This document shows positions 45,459-55,006 of a DNA stretch of 64,000 nt, piece after piece. The translations under genes were made by a program, and so were the position numbers. The notes beneath the pieces are model-generated. The model ran no database searches, was not told the origin of the DNA, and was given only the letters and a program-made list of their open reading frames with translations. Source of the DNA: Roseiarcus sp963820795 (GTDB lineage: Bacteria > Pseudomonadota > Alphaproteobacteria > Rhizobiales > Beijerinckiaceae). The DNA lies in assembly GCA_963820795.1 (NCBI GenBank), contig CAWGBJ010000023.1, forward strand, positions 263,201 through 327,200, given 5' to 3'. Position 1 is the first letter of the stretch. Each line of letters begins with the position of its first letter.

Positions 45459-47132
45459 ATGAATCGCAAAGAACGACGAGCTGCGTCGAAACGTGGCAAC
45501 AAGAACACGAACCAAGGCTCTCGCGCATCCGTGTCGAAGCCGACGTCATCAAGCTGCGACGTATTCCAGACGGCCAAAGTTCTACTAACTGAAGCCAATT
45601 CACTTCTCTCGGCGGGAAGAATAGACGACGCAGCCGAAAAATATATTGCAGTGCTTGCTGTCGATGAGAACAATGTCGACGCGCTCAACAATCTAGGTGT
45701 CGTGTTTGGGCGCTGCGGTCGCCTTGAAAAGGCTATCGCGCATTTTCATCGGGCCATCGATGTGCGACCGGACATCAGCCAACTGCACTACAATCTGGCC
45801 GCGACGTACCAGAGGCTAGGTCGTGTTACAGAAGCCGAACGATTTTACAATGAAGCCATCCGCCTTAAGCCAGAAGCGAGCCAGCCACGCTATAACCTTG
45901 CGACGCTTCTGGTGTCTGAAAATCGCGCAGACCAAGCAGTCGCCCAGTATCAGGTTGCTCTGTCACTGAATCCAAATTCTTCAGACACTCTGAATAATCT
46001 TGGATCCTTGCTGGTTGAGCGTGGCAACGTAGAGGAAGGAGCTGCTTTGTTTGATAGAGCGCTTCGGATTACGCCGAGGAAGGCTGGCATCTACCACAAT
46101 CTCGCGCGCGCAAAAAAATTCGAGCAGGGCAATCCGATGGTTGAGGCTATGGAGGAGCTTTGCACCGGTGCTGATCTTTCAATTCAGGAGCGAATCCAAC
46201 TGCATTTCGCATTGGGAAAGGTCTATGCCGATGTTCAACAATACCAAGACGCGTCCCGCCATCTTGTCGTCGGGAATTCTCTTAAGCGCTCAGTGGTACC
46301 TTACAACGAGGCAGCGACCCTTTCGGCATTTGGTCGACTAACAAAGATTTTTACACGTGAGATGATCGAGAAGTGCATTCAAAAGCGAAATACCACTGCC
46401 TTGCCGATCTTCATTTTAGGCATGCCACGATCCGGGACCACGCTTGTCGAGCAGATTCTTGCGAGCCATCCTTTGGTCACTGGATCCGGGGAATCCGTTC
46501 AAATCGAAAAGGCGTTTACCGCGATTCTGCCGGGACAACAGCTTTCCAGTGTTTTTCCCGATATTATGCAGCGCCTCAGTGGAGAGCGTCTACATAAACT
46601 GGGAAAGGCATGCGTCCGATCTATGCAGCTTTTAGGCCCACAAGCTGCGCACGTGACCGACAAGTCAATTTCCAACTTCATGTTGGCTGGATTGATCCAC
46701 CTCTCGCTTCCTAAAGCGAGAATGATACATATTCGCCGCGATCCGATTGACACGTGTCTGTCCTGCTTCTCTACTTTATTTGCCGACGACAGCCAACCTT
46801 TTACTTACGATCTTGGAGAGGTGACGCGCTACTACAATTACTATCGGACGACTATGGCACATTGGCGCCGTGTTTTACCGACAGAGATTCTGTTGGACAT
46901 TGACTATGAGGATATCGTCAACGATTTCGAGCCAAACGTTCGACGTCTTCTCGACTATTGCGGTCTAGTGTGGAACGATGCTTGCCTTGCCTTTCACAAA
47001 TCGAATCGCTCGGTAAAGACAGCGAGTTCTGTACAGGTGCGCCAGCCCATCTACAAGACGTCGGTCGGACGATGGCACGGCTACATTAGCCTTATTGGAT
47101 CGGTGCGGCGGACACTTTGCATCGAATCATAA
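45459..47132 (+). CDS. TPR-repeat sulfotransferase
   Basis: A 557-residue protein. After a Lys/Arg-rich N-terminus, TPR repeats fill residues about 35-250 (NVDALNNLGVVFGRCGRLEK, LHYNLAATYQRLGRVTEAER, SDTLNNLGSLLVERGNVEEG). A sulfotransferase domain follows from about 310, with the PAPS-binding loop FILGMPRSGTTLVEQILASH and the 3'-phosphate motif IHIRRDPIDTCLSCF. It would transfer sulfate from PAPS to a protein or glycan. The expected family ending (RPIYRSSVGRWRNYEKHL) is changed after SVGRWHGY to ISLIGSVRRTLCIES, next to an IS remnant, so the tail is probably replaced. Base composition is lower in GC than the left half of the window. Confidence 0.86.
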   Translation: MNRKERRAASKRGNKNTNQGSRASVSKPTSSSCDVFQTAKVLLTEANSLLSAGRIDDAAEKYIAVLAVDENNVDALNNLGVVFGRCGRLEKAIAHFHRAIDVRPDISQLHYNLAATYQRLGRVTEAERFYNEAIRLKPEASQPRYNLATLLVSENRADQAVAQYQVALSLNPNSSDTLNNLGSLLVERGNVEEGAALFDRALRITPRKAGIYHNLARAKKFEQGNPMVEAMEELCTGADLSIQERIQLHFALGKVYADVQQYQDASRHLVVGNSLKRSVVPYNEAATLSAFGRLTKIFTREMIEKCIQKRNTTALPIFILGMPRSGTTLVEQILASHPLVTGSGESVQIEKAFTAILPGQQLSSVFPDIMQRLSGERLHKLGKACVRSMQLLGPQAAHVTDKSISNFMLAGLIHLSLPKARMIHIRRDPIDTCLSCFSTLFADDSQPFTYDLGEVTRYYNYYRTTMAHWRRVLPTEILLDIDYEDIVNDFEPNVRRLLDYCGLVWNDACLAFHKSNRSVKTASSVQVRQPIYKTSVGRWHGYISLIGSVRRTLCIES

Positions 47133-47316
47133 CTGTGCGCTCGCGCCAAACCTGTTTAGGACATTATAGTGTCTTAACATCTATACATGAGGTTTCTGCT
47201 CTTCGGCGGCAGGGCGAGTTTTTCCGGCTGGTGATTCGTGTTTAGCGAAGGAAGGAGAGCAGCAACGAGGATGTTTGCAGATGCCGCCATGGCTGGGTTT
47301 TACCGTGGTGTGATGG

Positions 47317-47775
47317 ATGCCCGAGCGGTCGCACATTCAGTTGCACAAGTTGGTGTTGTCAATCATTCTCCTGACCATGTGTAAGAAGCGCATGTCGGCG
47401 CACCAACTCATGCGCAATCTTGGCCTCGGCTCCTACAAGAGCGCTTGGTTTTTGGCGTACTGCGTTCGCGAAACGGCGACTGATATTGAGCCGAACAAGA
47501 ACGGCGGCGGCCCATTGGGTGGCGCTGGCAAGGTTGTCGAGAGCGATGAAAGCGTGATAGGCGGTAGGCGAAGAACCGCGGTTATCGTGAACTTGCGCCG
47601 AAGAAAGCGGTGGTTGCGCTTGTTGAGCGCGGCGGACGAGTGCGGTCGAAGCATGTCGCGAACATCGACGCCAAGCGGCTGCGCCCGTTCATGAAGAACG
47701 TCAGCCGAAGGAGCGGTCTTCACACCGACGAAGCAGACGTCGAAATGGGCAGAGAATTTGCGAGGGTGTCAGAAA
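47317..47775 (+). pseudogene. IS1595-family transposase remnant
   Basis: Central part of an ISXO2-like/IS1595 transposase: MCKKRMSAHQLMRNLGLGSY, KSAWFLAYCVRE, then VVESDESVIGGRRR (first DDE Asp region). A frameshift near 47576 leads to ALVERGGRVRSKHVANIDAK and SGLHTDEADVEMGREFA. The N-terminus and the last third are missing; the 3' end is cut at the junction with an IS256 fragment. Confidence 0.82.
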
Positions 47776-47823
47776 GGCTGTGTAAGCAGGTTTCTGTGAG
47801 TTTACTATTTGAAGGAAACTCAC

Positions 47824-48205
47824 ATGACCAGCACGACGATTGCACCGGAGCTTTTGGATCAGCTGCTTGCCAACTATGAGACGCCGGAGGACCTGACCGG
47901 CAATAACGGGCTGTTCAAACGGTTGAAGAAGGCGGCTGATCGAACGCGCGCTCGGCGGCAACAGCCGCGACGGCTCGAGTTCGAAGTCGGTTCTGACGAG
48001 GTTCCGCGCGATCGTGCGGGCAGTTTCGATCCGCAGTTGATCCCGAAGGGCCAACGGCGGTTCGACGGCTTCGACGACAAGATTTTGAGCCTCTACGAGC
48101 GCGGCATGACGGTTGGCGAGATCCAGGGCCACCTTGCCGAGCTCTACGGCGCCGAGGTTTCGCCCGACCTGATCAGCCGGGTCACCGACGCGGTTCTGCG
48201 GGGCT
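47824..48205 (+). pseudogene. IS256-family transposase, N-terminal fragment
   Basis: About 127 residues of an IS256 (mutator-type) transposase, starting with MTSTTIAPELLDQLLANYET and including PQLIPKGQRRFDGFDDKILS, LYERGMTVGEIQGHLAELYG and EVSPDLISRVTDAVL. Similarity ends just before the first catalytic Asp and is replaced by IS66 sequence at about 48205. Confidence 0.83.
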
Positions 48206-48690
48206 TGGGCGACGCCGATGCGCGACATGCTGCTCGCCGCCAACGCCGCTGTGTGCAAGGCGCGCGACACCGGCGCCCGCGCTCTCGCGCCCGACCACGT
48301 CAACGCCCTGGTGGAAAAGTATTGGGAAGCCGTGCGCGAGGGCCTGGCCTTCCATCGCGCCCTGCCGAGCCTCGAACGAAGCCCCCGGTCGCGCAGCCGC
48401 CTCAGGCGCCGGCCCGGCTTCAATCTTCTCACCCGTTCAAAGCCCTCAAGGACGACGTGCTCCGCTTCCTCGTCGACTTCGATGTCCCGTTCACCAACAA
48501 CCTGGCCGAGCAGGACATTCGAATGACCAAGGTCAAAATGAAAATCTCCGGCGCATTCCGAACCCTCGACGGCGCCAGAGACTTCGCCTGCCTCCGGTCC
48601 ATCGTCTCCACCACCAGAAAGTAGAGTTACGACATCCTCCAAACCCTTGCCGCTCCACTCCACGCCGTCAGACAAGCTCTCCTCGAATAG
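48206..48690 (+). pseudogene. IS66-family transposase, C-terminal fragment
   Basis: IS66 sequence in two frames: MLLAANAAVCKARDTGARAL, NALVEKYWEAVREGLAFHRA, then DDVLRFLVDFDVPFTNNLAE, QDIRMTKVKMKISGAFRT and RDFACLRSIVSTTRK, followed by a premature stop (48622-48624) and SYDILQTLAAPLHAVRQ. By chance the frame of the IS256 piece continues through the last part, producing a 267-codon chimeric open frame from 47824 to 48624. Confidence 0.83.
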
Positions 48691-48736
48691 CCATCGGCTT
48701 GGGAGTTACTTAGGGGTGCGATCCAAAGTGATGCAA

Positions 48737-48945
48737 TCAAGCGGTACGGCGTAGTGATTTTTTCGGGCTGTTGTCATTGGCGACATCGGGGTTGGGTTGG
48801 GCGAGGGCTTTCCAATAGGCGTCCCAGTCGCCGTTTATTCTGTTTATCCGCAAGGCAAGCATGTATTCGGCATGCTCGACGCGCCACCCGGCGCCGGGCC
48901 GCTTGAGGCGCTGTTGGGCGACATGGCGATGAGCGCTTTCGATCT
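48737..48945 (-). pseudogene. Transposase C-terminal remnant (ISKra4/ISLre2-like)
   Basis: Minus-strand frame GEIESAHRHVAQQRLKRPGA, RVEHAEYMLALRINRINGDW, DAYWKALAQ. The pattern of a Gly-x-Ile-Glu-Ser start, an Arg-Leu-Lys-Arg-Pro-Gly stretch and a final Trp-x-x-Tyr-Trp is typical for the C-terminal end of ISKra4- or ISLre2-type transposases; I cannot decide which. Confidence 0.5.
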
Positions 48946-49054
48946 CGCCCAGGCTCAAGGACCAGGTCGCCGGATTCGCCGCGGCCGCGGGGCTCGACGT
49001 CAACCATGCTGTTGGTTTTGCTATTCTGCGTAGCTCTGATTCGCGGAGGTCGGG

Positions 49055-50112
49055 GTGAAGAGCGCGGAGTTTGAGGATTGGTTGACCGGGATCGCAAGGC
49101 TGAGCCCGGTGCAGCGGCGACAGGCGCTGGAAGCGCTTTGCGAGGCCAAGGAGGTCGATGAAGGCGCTGCGCCGGACCCTGGCGGATCGGGTGAAACGCG
49201 GGAGCCGGGAGCCTGGCCGGCGAAGGCGACGAGGGAGCGCCGGGTTCGCGAGGACCCGCTGGGGGCTGTCGGCCATGGCAAGGTCGAACGTGTCCCCACT
49301 GCGGCGGGCGAGACATCGTCGCCTGGGGCCGGGCGAACGCTGTGGCGCGCTATCGCTGCAAGAGCTGCGGACGCACCTTCAACCCCCTGACCAAGACGCC
49401 GATGGCGCGACTGCGCAAAAAGGAGCGCTGGCTCGACCACGCCCAGGCGATGATCGAGGGAACCAGCGTGGCGAAGGCCGCCGAGCGCTGCGATGTCCAT
49501 GCCAGCACGGCGTTCCGCCGGCGTCACCGTTTTCTCGGCTCGCCCGCCTTGGACAAGCCCAAGACGTTGACTGGAATCGTCGAGGCGGACGAGACGTTCA
49601 TCCTGGAATCGTTCAAGGGCCGACGCTCCGATCTTCCCCGCCGGCCGCGCAAGCGGGGCGGCAAGGCGAAGCACCCCGGCCTGTTCTTCGAGAACATTCC
49701 CATCCTCGTCGCGCGCGACCGCGACGGCGCGACCGTCGACGCCGTGTTGCCGAATGTCGACCGCGCCTCGATCGCGGCCGTGCTCGACGGCGTCGTCACA
49801 CCCGCCAACCGGTTCGTCTGCGACGGCGGAAAGGCCATCGTCGCCTTCGCCCGCAGGGCGAACATCCCGGTTCATGTCGCGCCCGCGCCGGGCAAGCCCA
49901 GCCCCGAGGCGCCCGACTTCCACTTAAACAACGTCAACGCCTATCACGGCCGCCTCAAGGAATGGATGCGCCGCTTCCACGGCGTCGCCACCAAAAACCT
50001 GCCCAACTACCTGGGTTGGAGACGAGCCCTGGAAGCATGGGGAGACCAAGCCAACCCGCAAAACTGGATCCTCGGCGCCATTGGCATGGGACCGCAACAG
50101 CTAACGCAATAA
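49055..50112 (+). pseudogene. IS1595-family transposase, 5' frameshift
   Basis: A nearly complete transposase. The start (MKSAEFEDWLTGIARLSPVQ, RRQALEALCEA) is in one frame; the remainder from about 49270 is in another: zinc ribbon RTCPHCGGRDIVAWGRANA and YRCKSCGRTFN, helix-turn-helix, and the ISXO2-like catalytic domain (GIVEADETFILESFKGRR, FVCDGGKAIVAFARRANIP, NNVNAYHGRLKEWMRRFHGV) to a normal end. An intact product of 256 residues could only start at the internal GTG 49342 and would lack the ribbon. Confidence 0.83.
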
Positions 50113-50313
50113 GCGCCTTACTTAGCTTTTTGTTTAAACGATGCAGGTGACGCTTGTAGTTCGACGGACCCCCAATTTGGCTAGGGCGAGCACTGTGTCT
50201 AAACTTTGACAAGGCCATGCGAACGTGGTCAACCTACGCCTCGGTGCTACCAGGAATTGCGAACGCCTGAGCCGGTTATTCTTCAATGTTGGCTCAAGTG
50301 GGAGAGGAACGCG
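50113..50313. other. Spacer upstream of the large secreted protein
   Basis: About 200 bases holding the leader and a GGGAGAGGAA ribosome binding site at its right end. No promoter consensus recognised. Confidence 0.35.
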
Positions 50314-52563
50314 ATGAACAGGTTTTCAGCAAAAGAGCCGAAGCCAACGAGGGGCTCAACGGCCCCACCCAGATGGCCGCGATTTAAGTCCCGGCGGCGG
50401 GGAGCTTCCGGCATGACCACAGCAGTCTTCGGTGTTGGCGCGCTGGTTGCCGTAGGGCTCTTCGGCCTCGCCGGCTATGCCAGCGCGCAGGAACAGGAGT
50501 TCAGTACGAAGTTCACGACACCATATTGCACAGACAGCTATTTTCCGGCCGCGTGCACCAAGAAATTCGTGATCTACAATAATTCTAATTCTCCGATTTA
50601 CCCGGTGATTCAGGGCGCGCTACAGCAAGGAGTGGCAAAAGGAGATAAATGCGCTGTCGGCGATGTTTGGTTGCAAGCCGCATTTGGCGACATCACAAGA
50701 TGCTTTCCTAGTACGTTGAATTATCTCGTATACGTTAACGGGGTCGCTGGCATCCCAGCGCGTAAATACGCGACGGTAAACGTTCCATGGTGGTCAAAAC
50801 GTCAGGCCGATCAAAGTAATCCCGACACCTACATTGATTGGTGGCGCGGTGCCCGAATATATATTTTCGACGATCGAAACGCCGTAAACGCCAGCTTCCA
50901 GATAGACAAGGCGCGCCCCGTAATATTCCCCAAGAATTCTCCTCAGATAACGTGCGATAAGACCGACTCGGCGAGTGTTTGTCAATCAACGATTGCTTAC
51001 CAGAGTTGCGTATCCGGAACGGTGAATAACCGACCGACCGACTGCGTACCCGGGACACTCTCCATTGCGGCCGAAACGCCGCAACAGTTGAATGAATACA
51101 CCCTCGGTAGCGTGGATTTTGTCTATGGGCTGGTCAATTTCAATGTAAACTACAATGTTTCCAATGTTGATCAAGTCTATCTCCCAGTCGCAATCGAGCC
51201 GTTGATATTCGCGGACAAGAGCAAGAATAACGCCACCAATACGCCCGGCTACCTGGGCACGACATTGGGGGTCGTCGATTTAAGAAATCGGTTGATGACG
51301 TTTACCGGGGCCACGGGGACGATTAACAACCCCCAAAACCCAACAAAGTGGCCAATCTACACGGTTGAGATGAAAAATGGGACCCCTTTGTATCCGAATG
51401 CGGGCATAAGGGTTCCTGGGGCGGCGAACGTTTTCAACTTTCTCGCCCAGCCTAGCCAAGCGACTTTGACTCCGGCCCCCAAGAATTGCGTCGCCCCCAA
51501 CTGCAGTCCGACGGCGAGCAACGGGAAATCCTGGTCGGGTACGACTCTTGTCGATGGCATGATCGCACAGTGGCTGACTTGCACCCTCTCGCCAACGGTT
51601 CAAAATTGTCCGCAGTCGGACATCTACAACCTTGTAAACACCACGTTCCAGAGTGATTATTTACAATATTACAGAAGTTGTGGGTCAAAATTTCCAGGTT
51701 GGCTTAAGCCGATAGGTGGCACCGGCAATCCAAACCTTTATGCCTTTCTGCAGTTCGTTTATGGCTGGGTGCCGTTCAACGTGGCTTGCGGCGGAATTGA
51801 GCTTCCGACAGGCGAGATACCACAACAATATATCAGGCTGCAGGATAACTTTCAGGAGGTCAGGGGCGTTCCACCGGCCATGGGACAACAAAAATTCAAT
51901 CCTTACGCGCAACTTATTCATGGGTCGCCGACGGGTACGCCGCCGGTGCCATTCGGGCTAGACGCAGCGGCATACGCGTACTCGATCGACGACCAGTCCA
52001 GCTTCCTGTCCTTCGGCGGCGTCGGCCTTATCTTTGCTGTCAGTGGAGCCAACGGATTGCCAAATCCGAACAAATATATTTTCCCGCCTCCGTACGACCC
52101 GTCGAAAGACGTCCTGGTAATTCTCGGAGCCGCTAAACCCCAGAACCGACCGGCTTGGAGGACCTATTCGTTATGCGGTAGTCCAACAGCGGTCCCCACA
52201 TTACAACTCCCACCCGCCGATGCGAACGGATCGACGCAGTTCACCGTTCCTACGGACAATACCCAAATATGGCGCAATCCGTGTTATCTGACGATCGCTG
52301 ACGCCGCGAGCAAGGTGTACCAGATCCAGATAATAAGAACTCTCCCCTGGCCTGATTTCAACAACCTGACGAATAAAGGAGGGTTCGATCCCAGCGTCAT
52401 GACCTGCCCTACGAATGTTTTTCCTCTTCCTTACAAAGCGGTGCCCGCGGATCCGCGCAACCCGAACACGTGGTGCGGCGGCATAAATGAGTTGGCGAAC
52501 ACGGTCGCGAAACCGAATAACGCCATACGCTTCTTACTCAGTACAAAACCCCCAGATATGTAA
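50314..52563 (+). CDS. Large secreted protein of unknown function
   Basis: A 749-residue protein. A basic N-terminus of about 38 residues is followed by a hydrophobic segment (TTAVFGVGALVAVGLFGLAG) and a cleavage-like YASAQEQ, so it is probably exported. The mature part is rich in Asn, Pro, Tyr, Thr and Trp and has many paired cysteines (YCTDSYFPAACTKKFVIYNN, QITCDKTDSASVCQS, NCVAPNCSP, LTCTLSPTVQNCPQS). Aromatic stretches such as VNVPWWSKRQ and YIDWWRGARIYIFDDR suggest a carbohydrate-interacting beta structure. I do not recognise a family. GC content is clearly lower than in the flanking IS remnants, and the gene is bracketed by IS1595 and IS1182, which suggests transfer. Confidence 0.75.
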   Translation: MNRFSAKEPKPTRGSTAPPRWPRFKSRRRGASGMTTAVFGVGALVAVGLFGLAGYASAQEQEFSTKFTTPYCTDSYFPAACTKKFVIYNNSNSPIYPVIQGALQQGVAKGDKCAVGDVWLQAAFGDITRCFPSTLNYLVYVNGVAGIPARKYATVNVPWWSKRQADQSNPDTYIDWWRGARIYIFDDRNAVNASFQIDKARPVIFPKNSPQITCDKTDSASVCQSTIAYQSCVSGTVNNRPTDCVPGTLSIAAETPQQLNEYTLGSVDFVYGLVNFNVNYNVSNVDQVYLPVAIEPLIFADKSKNNATNTPGYLGTTLGVVDLRNRLMTFTGATGTINNPQNPTKWPIYTVEMKNGTPLYPNAGIRVPGAANVFNFLAQPSQATLTPAPKNCVAPNCSPTASNGKSWSGTTLVDGMIAQWLTCTLSPTVQNCPQSDIYNLVNTTFQSDYLQYYRSCGSKFPGWLKPIGGTGNPNLYAFLQFVYGWVPFNVACGGIELPTGEIPQQYIRLQDNFQEVRGVPPAMGQQKFNPYAQLIHGSPTGTPPVPFGLDAAAYAYSIDDQSSFLSFGGVGLIFAVSGANGLPNPNKYIFPPPYDPSKDVLVILGAAKPQNRPAWRTYSLCGSPTAVPTLQLPPADANGSTQFTVPTDNTQIWRNPCYLTIADAASKVYQIQIIRTLPWPDFNNLTNKGGFDPSVMTCPTNVFPLPYKAVPADPRNPNTWCGGINELANTVAKPNNAIRFLLSTKPPDM

Positions 52564-52699
52564 TCCGGCCCTAGCAGCCTGTCGGACTGAGTTCTTGCAA
52601 CTGGTCTTCGAACCGGCCTTCCCGGGTTGCGGCGGCGATCGGCGCCCGGTCGGGCTTTGTGGGGCAGCGATTGGGTCTGTTGGATCGGCGATGGAGCTG

Positions 52700-54090
52700 G
52701 ATATTCTCTGCGCCCGGGGGCGCCCGCCTTCAATAGGCGGGGGCGAGGGCAACATTCGCTTCATGTTCCAGGCCATGGTCACGAGGCTCCACTCGCCGCG
52801 CACTTTTTTCCAGCCCGCGCAGTGAAAATTGACGTAACCCGAGCACGGATTTGATGATGCCGAACACTGGTTCGGGGGTCTGTTTGCGTAGGGCGTAGAG
52901 CGCCCGGCCTCGAGGCGTCTTCAAACGATGCGCCATCGCTTCGACCGGCGTCGGATTGTCCGGCGCGGTCGGCGCCGGCTCGAAGCGCTCGGCCAAAGGC
53001 GGATGGTGTGGCTGGCGGCCCATCGCGATCGCCGGTTCGATTCCCGCCTTTTCGCAAGCCTCGACATTGCCCGCGCTGAAATAGCCGGTGTCCGCCAGCA
53101 GAGTTTCGGCCTCGCCCAAGGCCTCGGGCAATGCGTCGATCTTGCCCAGCATCGGCTCGACCTGGTTCTTGTCGTTGGGCGCCTGGACCACGTCGGTCGC
53201 CACCACCAGCAGGCTGCCGACGGCGACCGCCGCCTGCGCGTTGTAGCCTTGATCGAAGCCGCCGCCGGCCACCGGCATGATGCGCGAGTCTTCATCGGTC
53301 AGATTGACCTGATCGCTCGGCAGCGGCCCCTCGGTCGGCGGCTGCGGCGCCTTGCCGCCCGGCTTCTTGCCCGTCGCCGCCGTCTTGGCCGCGCGCGCCG
53401 CCATTTTGGCTTCGTGCTCCGCCATCTCGCGCGCATGGCGTTCCTTGGCCCGCGCCTCGATCTTCGCCCGCGCCTCGGCGATCTTGCGTAGACGCTCCTC
53501 GCGCCGCGCCAGTTCGTCGGGAATCGACATGCCGTCGGGAAGGTCCGCCGCGTCCGCCGCCTCGGCCTTGGCCATCAGATCGGCGACTTCCGCCGTCAAT
53601 TGCGCCTCGATCTTGCCGGCATGTTCGTGCGACAATGCGCTGTGCCGGCTGGCGTTGGCGTGAATTTCGTCCCGTCCAGCGCCACCGTCCCCATCTTCAG
53701 AACGCCCATCTCCCGCGCCAGCAGCAACACTTGAACGAACAGAGCTTCGCTCTCCTTGAGAAAGCGTCGCCTGAATGTCGCGATCGTGTCGTGGTCGGGA
53801 TGATCGTTGGCCGCGATGAACCGGAACGCCACCGAGTCATAGGTCGCGCGCTCCAGCTTTCGGCTCGAAAACACCCCTGTCGCATAGCCGTAAACCAGAA
53901 GGCCCAGCAGCATGCGCGGATGATACGACGCCGACCCGGAACCGCGGTAGCTGCCGCTCATCGCGCGAAGATCGAGCCCCTCGACAACCTCCACGACAAA
54001 TCGCGCCAGGTGTTTCTCCGGAAGCCACTCGTCAACCGAGGGAGGCAGCAAGAACCCCGTCTCGCGATCGATCGTGCGAAAATTGCTCAT
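52700..54090 (-). pseudogene. IS1182-family transposase, two frameshifts
   Basis: Begins at 54090 (MSNFRTIDRETGFLLPPSVD) with FVVEVVEGLDLRAMSGSYRG and HDTIATFRRRF, reaching VALDGTKF near 53660. A shift near 53620 leads to EHAGKIEAQLTAEVADLMAK, MPVAGGGFDQGYNAQAAVAV, ETLLADTGYFSAGNVEACEK and TPEPVFGIIKSVLGLRQFSL. A second shift near 52805 leads to RGEWSLVTMAWNMKRM. All DDE-domain blocks are present but no single frame covers them. Confidence 0.86.
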
Positions 54091-54133
54091 CAAAAGCGCC
54101 CGCCGCCCTGCGCGAATCAACAGTTGATTCTAG

Positions 54134-54514
54134 CTGATCTTCTACAGTTGGAAAAACTAAGCCTCTGAAATCTGGCGCAAAAGTGTCCCTGTGCCAATTA
54201 CGTGGCACTACATCACTTAATTTTAGCGTGGATTAGGCTCTTTCGATCCGACGCGAGTGCACGTCGGCTACCTACAGGTCGTCCAGGCCGGCACGAGGAC
54301 GCTGCGGTGCGCGCGGCTGGGCCTTCGTGCCGAAATGCATGCGAAGAATCCGGCGCCGAATCAATCTTAGTCTGCACAATGTCAGCTGAGACCACAATTA
54401 GATCAGTAGGATGCAACGTTAACGTGGCACTACATTTTCGAGCGAAGCGCCCATCGTGAGTAGCTATATCAATACCCTACGCATGCCACGTATCCTCCAA
54501 CTGTAGAAGATCAG
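54134..54514. mobile_element. 381-bp MITE with 18-bp perfect terminal inverted repeats
   Basis: CTGATCTTCTACAGTTGG (54134-54151) is perfectly inverted at 54497-54514, and the pentamer TCTAG occurs directly on both sides (54129-54133 and 54515-54519) as a target duplication. No open frame of significance lies inside. The element contains two direct copies of GTGGCACTACAT (near 54200 and 54424). It interrupts the leader of the IS1182 element. Confidence 0.82.
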
Positions 54515-54649
54515 TCTAGCGTTGCCGCAGGCGCGGCGCTAAGTCCGGCAGGCTGCTAGACTAATCCGTCGTTGCCGACCGCCCATTCAAGCTCGATAAG
54601 GCTCAGCGTGCACTTGCGAAACGCCGCTTTAGATTCGCGGCATCTTTCC

Positions 54650-54775
54650 GGATTCGTTTCGGCCAAGGTCTTCCTGCCTCCGCACTTGACCGCCGCCAGG
54701 CGCTCGCGCTTCCTCGACACGGCGAGCTTGGCGACAAGCGTCGCCTTTTCGAATTCCGCAACGGCGCCGAGCACG
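54650..54775 (-). pseudogene. Serine recombinase fragment, duplicate of 55070-55195
   Basis: Minus strand reads VLGAVAEFEKATLVAKLAVS and RKRERLAAVKCGGRKTLAE, the end of a resolvase catalytic domain. About 125 bases are roughly 90% identical to the corresponding part of the longer recombinase remnant 420 bases to the right, in the same orientation. Confidence 0.75.
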
Positions 54776-55006
54776 CATTGGGGTAGTAACTGTTGAAGAT
54801 CAGTTAAAAAAGAGGCAACGGAGCTGCTGCTGCAACGAGGTGCTTTTGCGTTCGCTATGTTCACGGGGTGAAGAAATATAGGCCGCTGTAGGCGGCCTCC
54901 CGAGCTGCTGCTTCAGCATCGCGCCGATGCTCTTATGGTTAAACGGCTGTTCCGCGCTCATTCAGAAAGCCTTGCCTCGCCATTTGGGCTGACACGGCCC
55001 GCAAGC

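Larger units (their letters stand above)
52575..54555 (-). mobile_element. IS1182-family element with a nested MITE
   Basis: Inverted ends CAGCCTGTCGGACTGAG (52575-52591) and its imperfect complement ending CAGGCTG at 54555 delimit the element; CTAG lies outside each end (52571-52574 and 54556-54559). The transposase is frameshifted, and a 381-bp element sits in the region upstream of it. Confidence 0.75.

Noticed and set aside
47824..48624. Single transposase of 267 residues
   Set aside because: N-terminal IS256 and C-terminal IS66 motifs cannot belong to one protein; the middle is out of frame.
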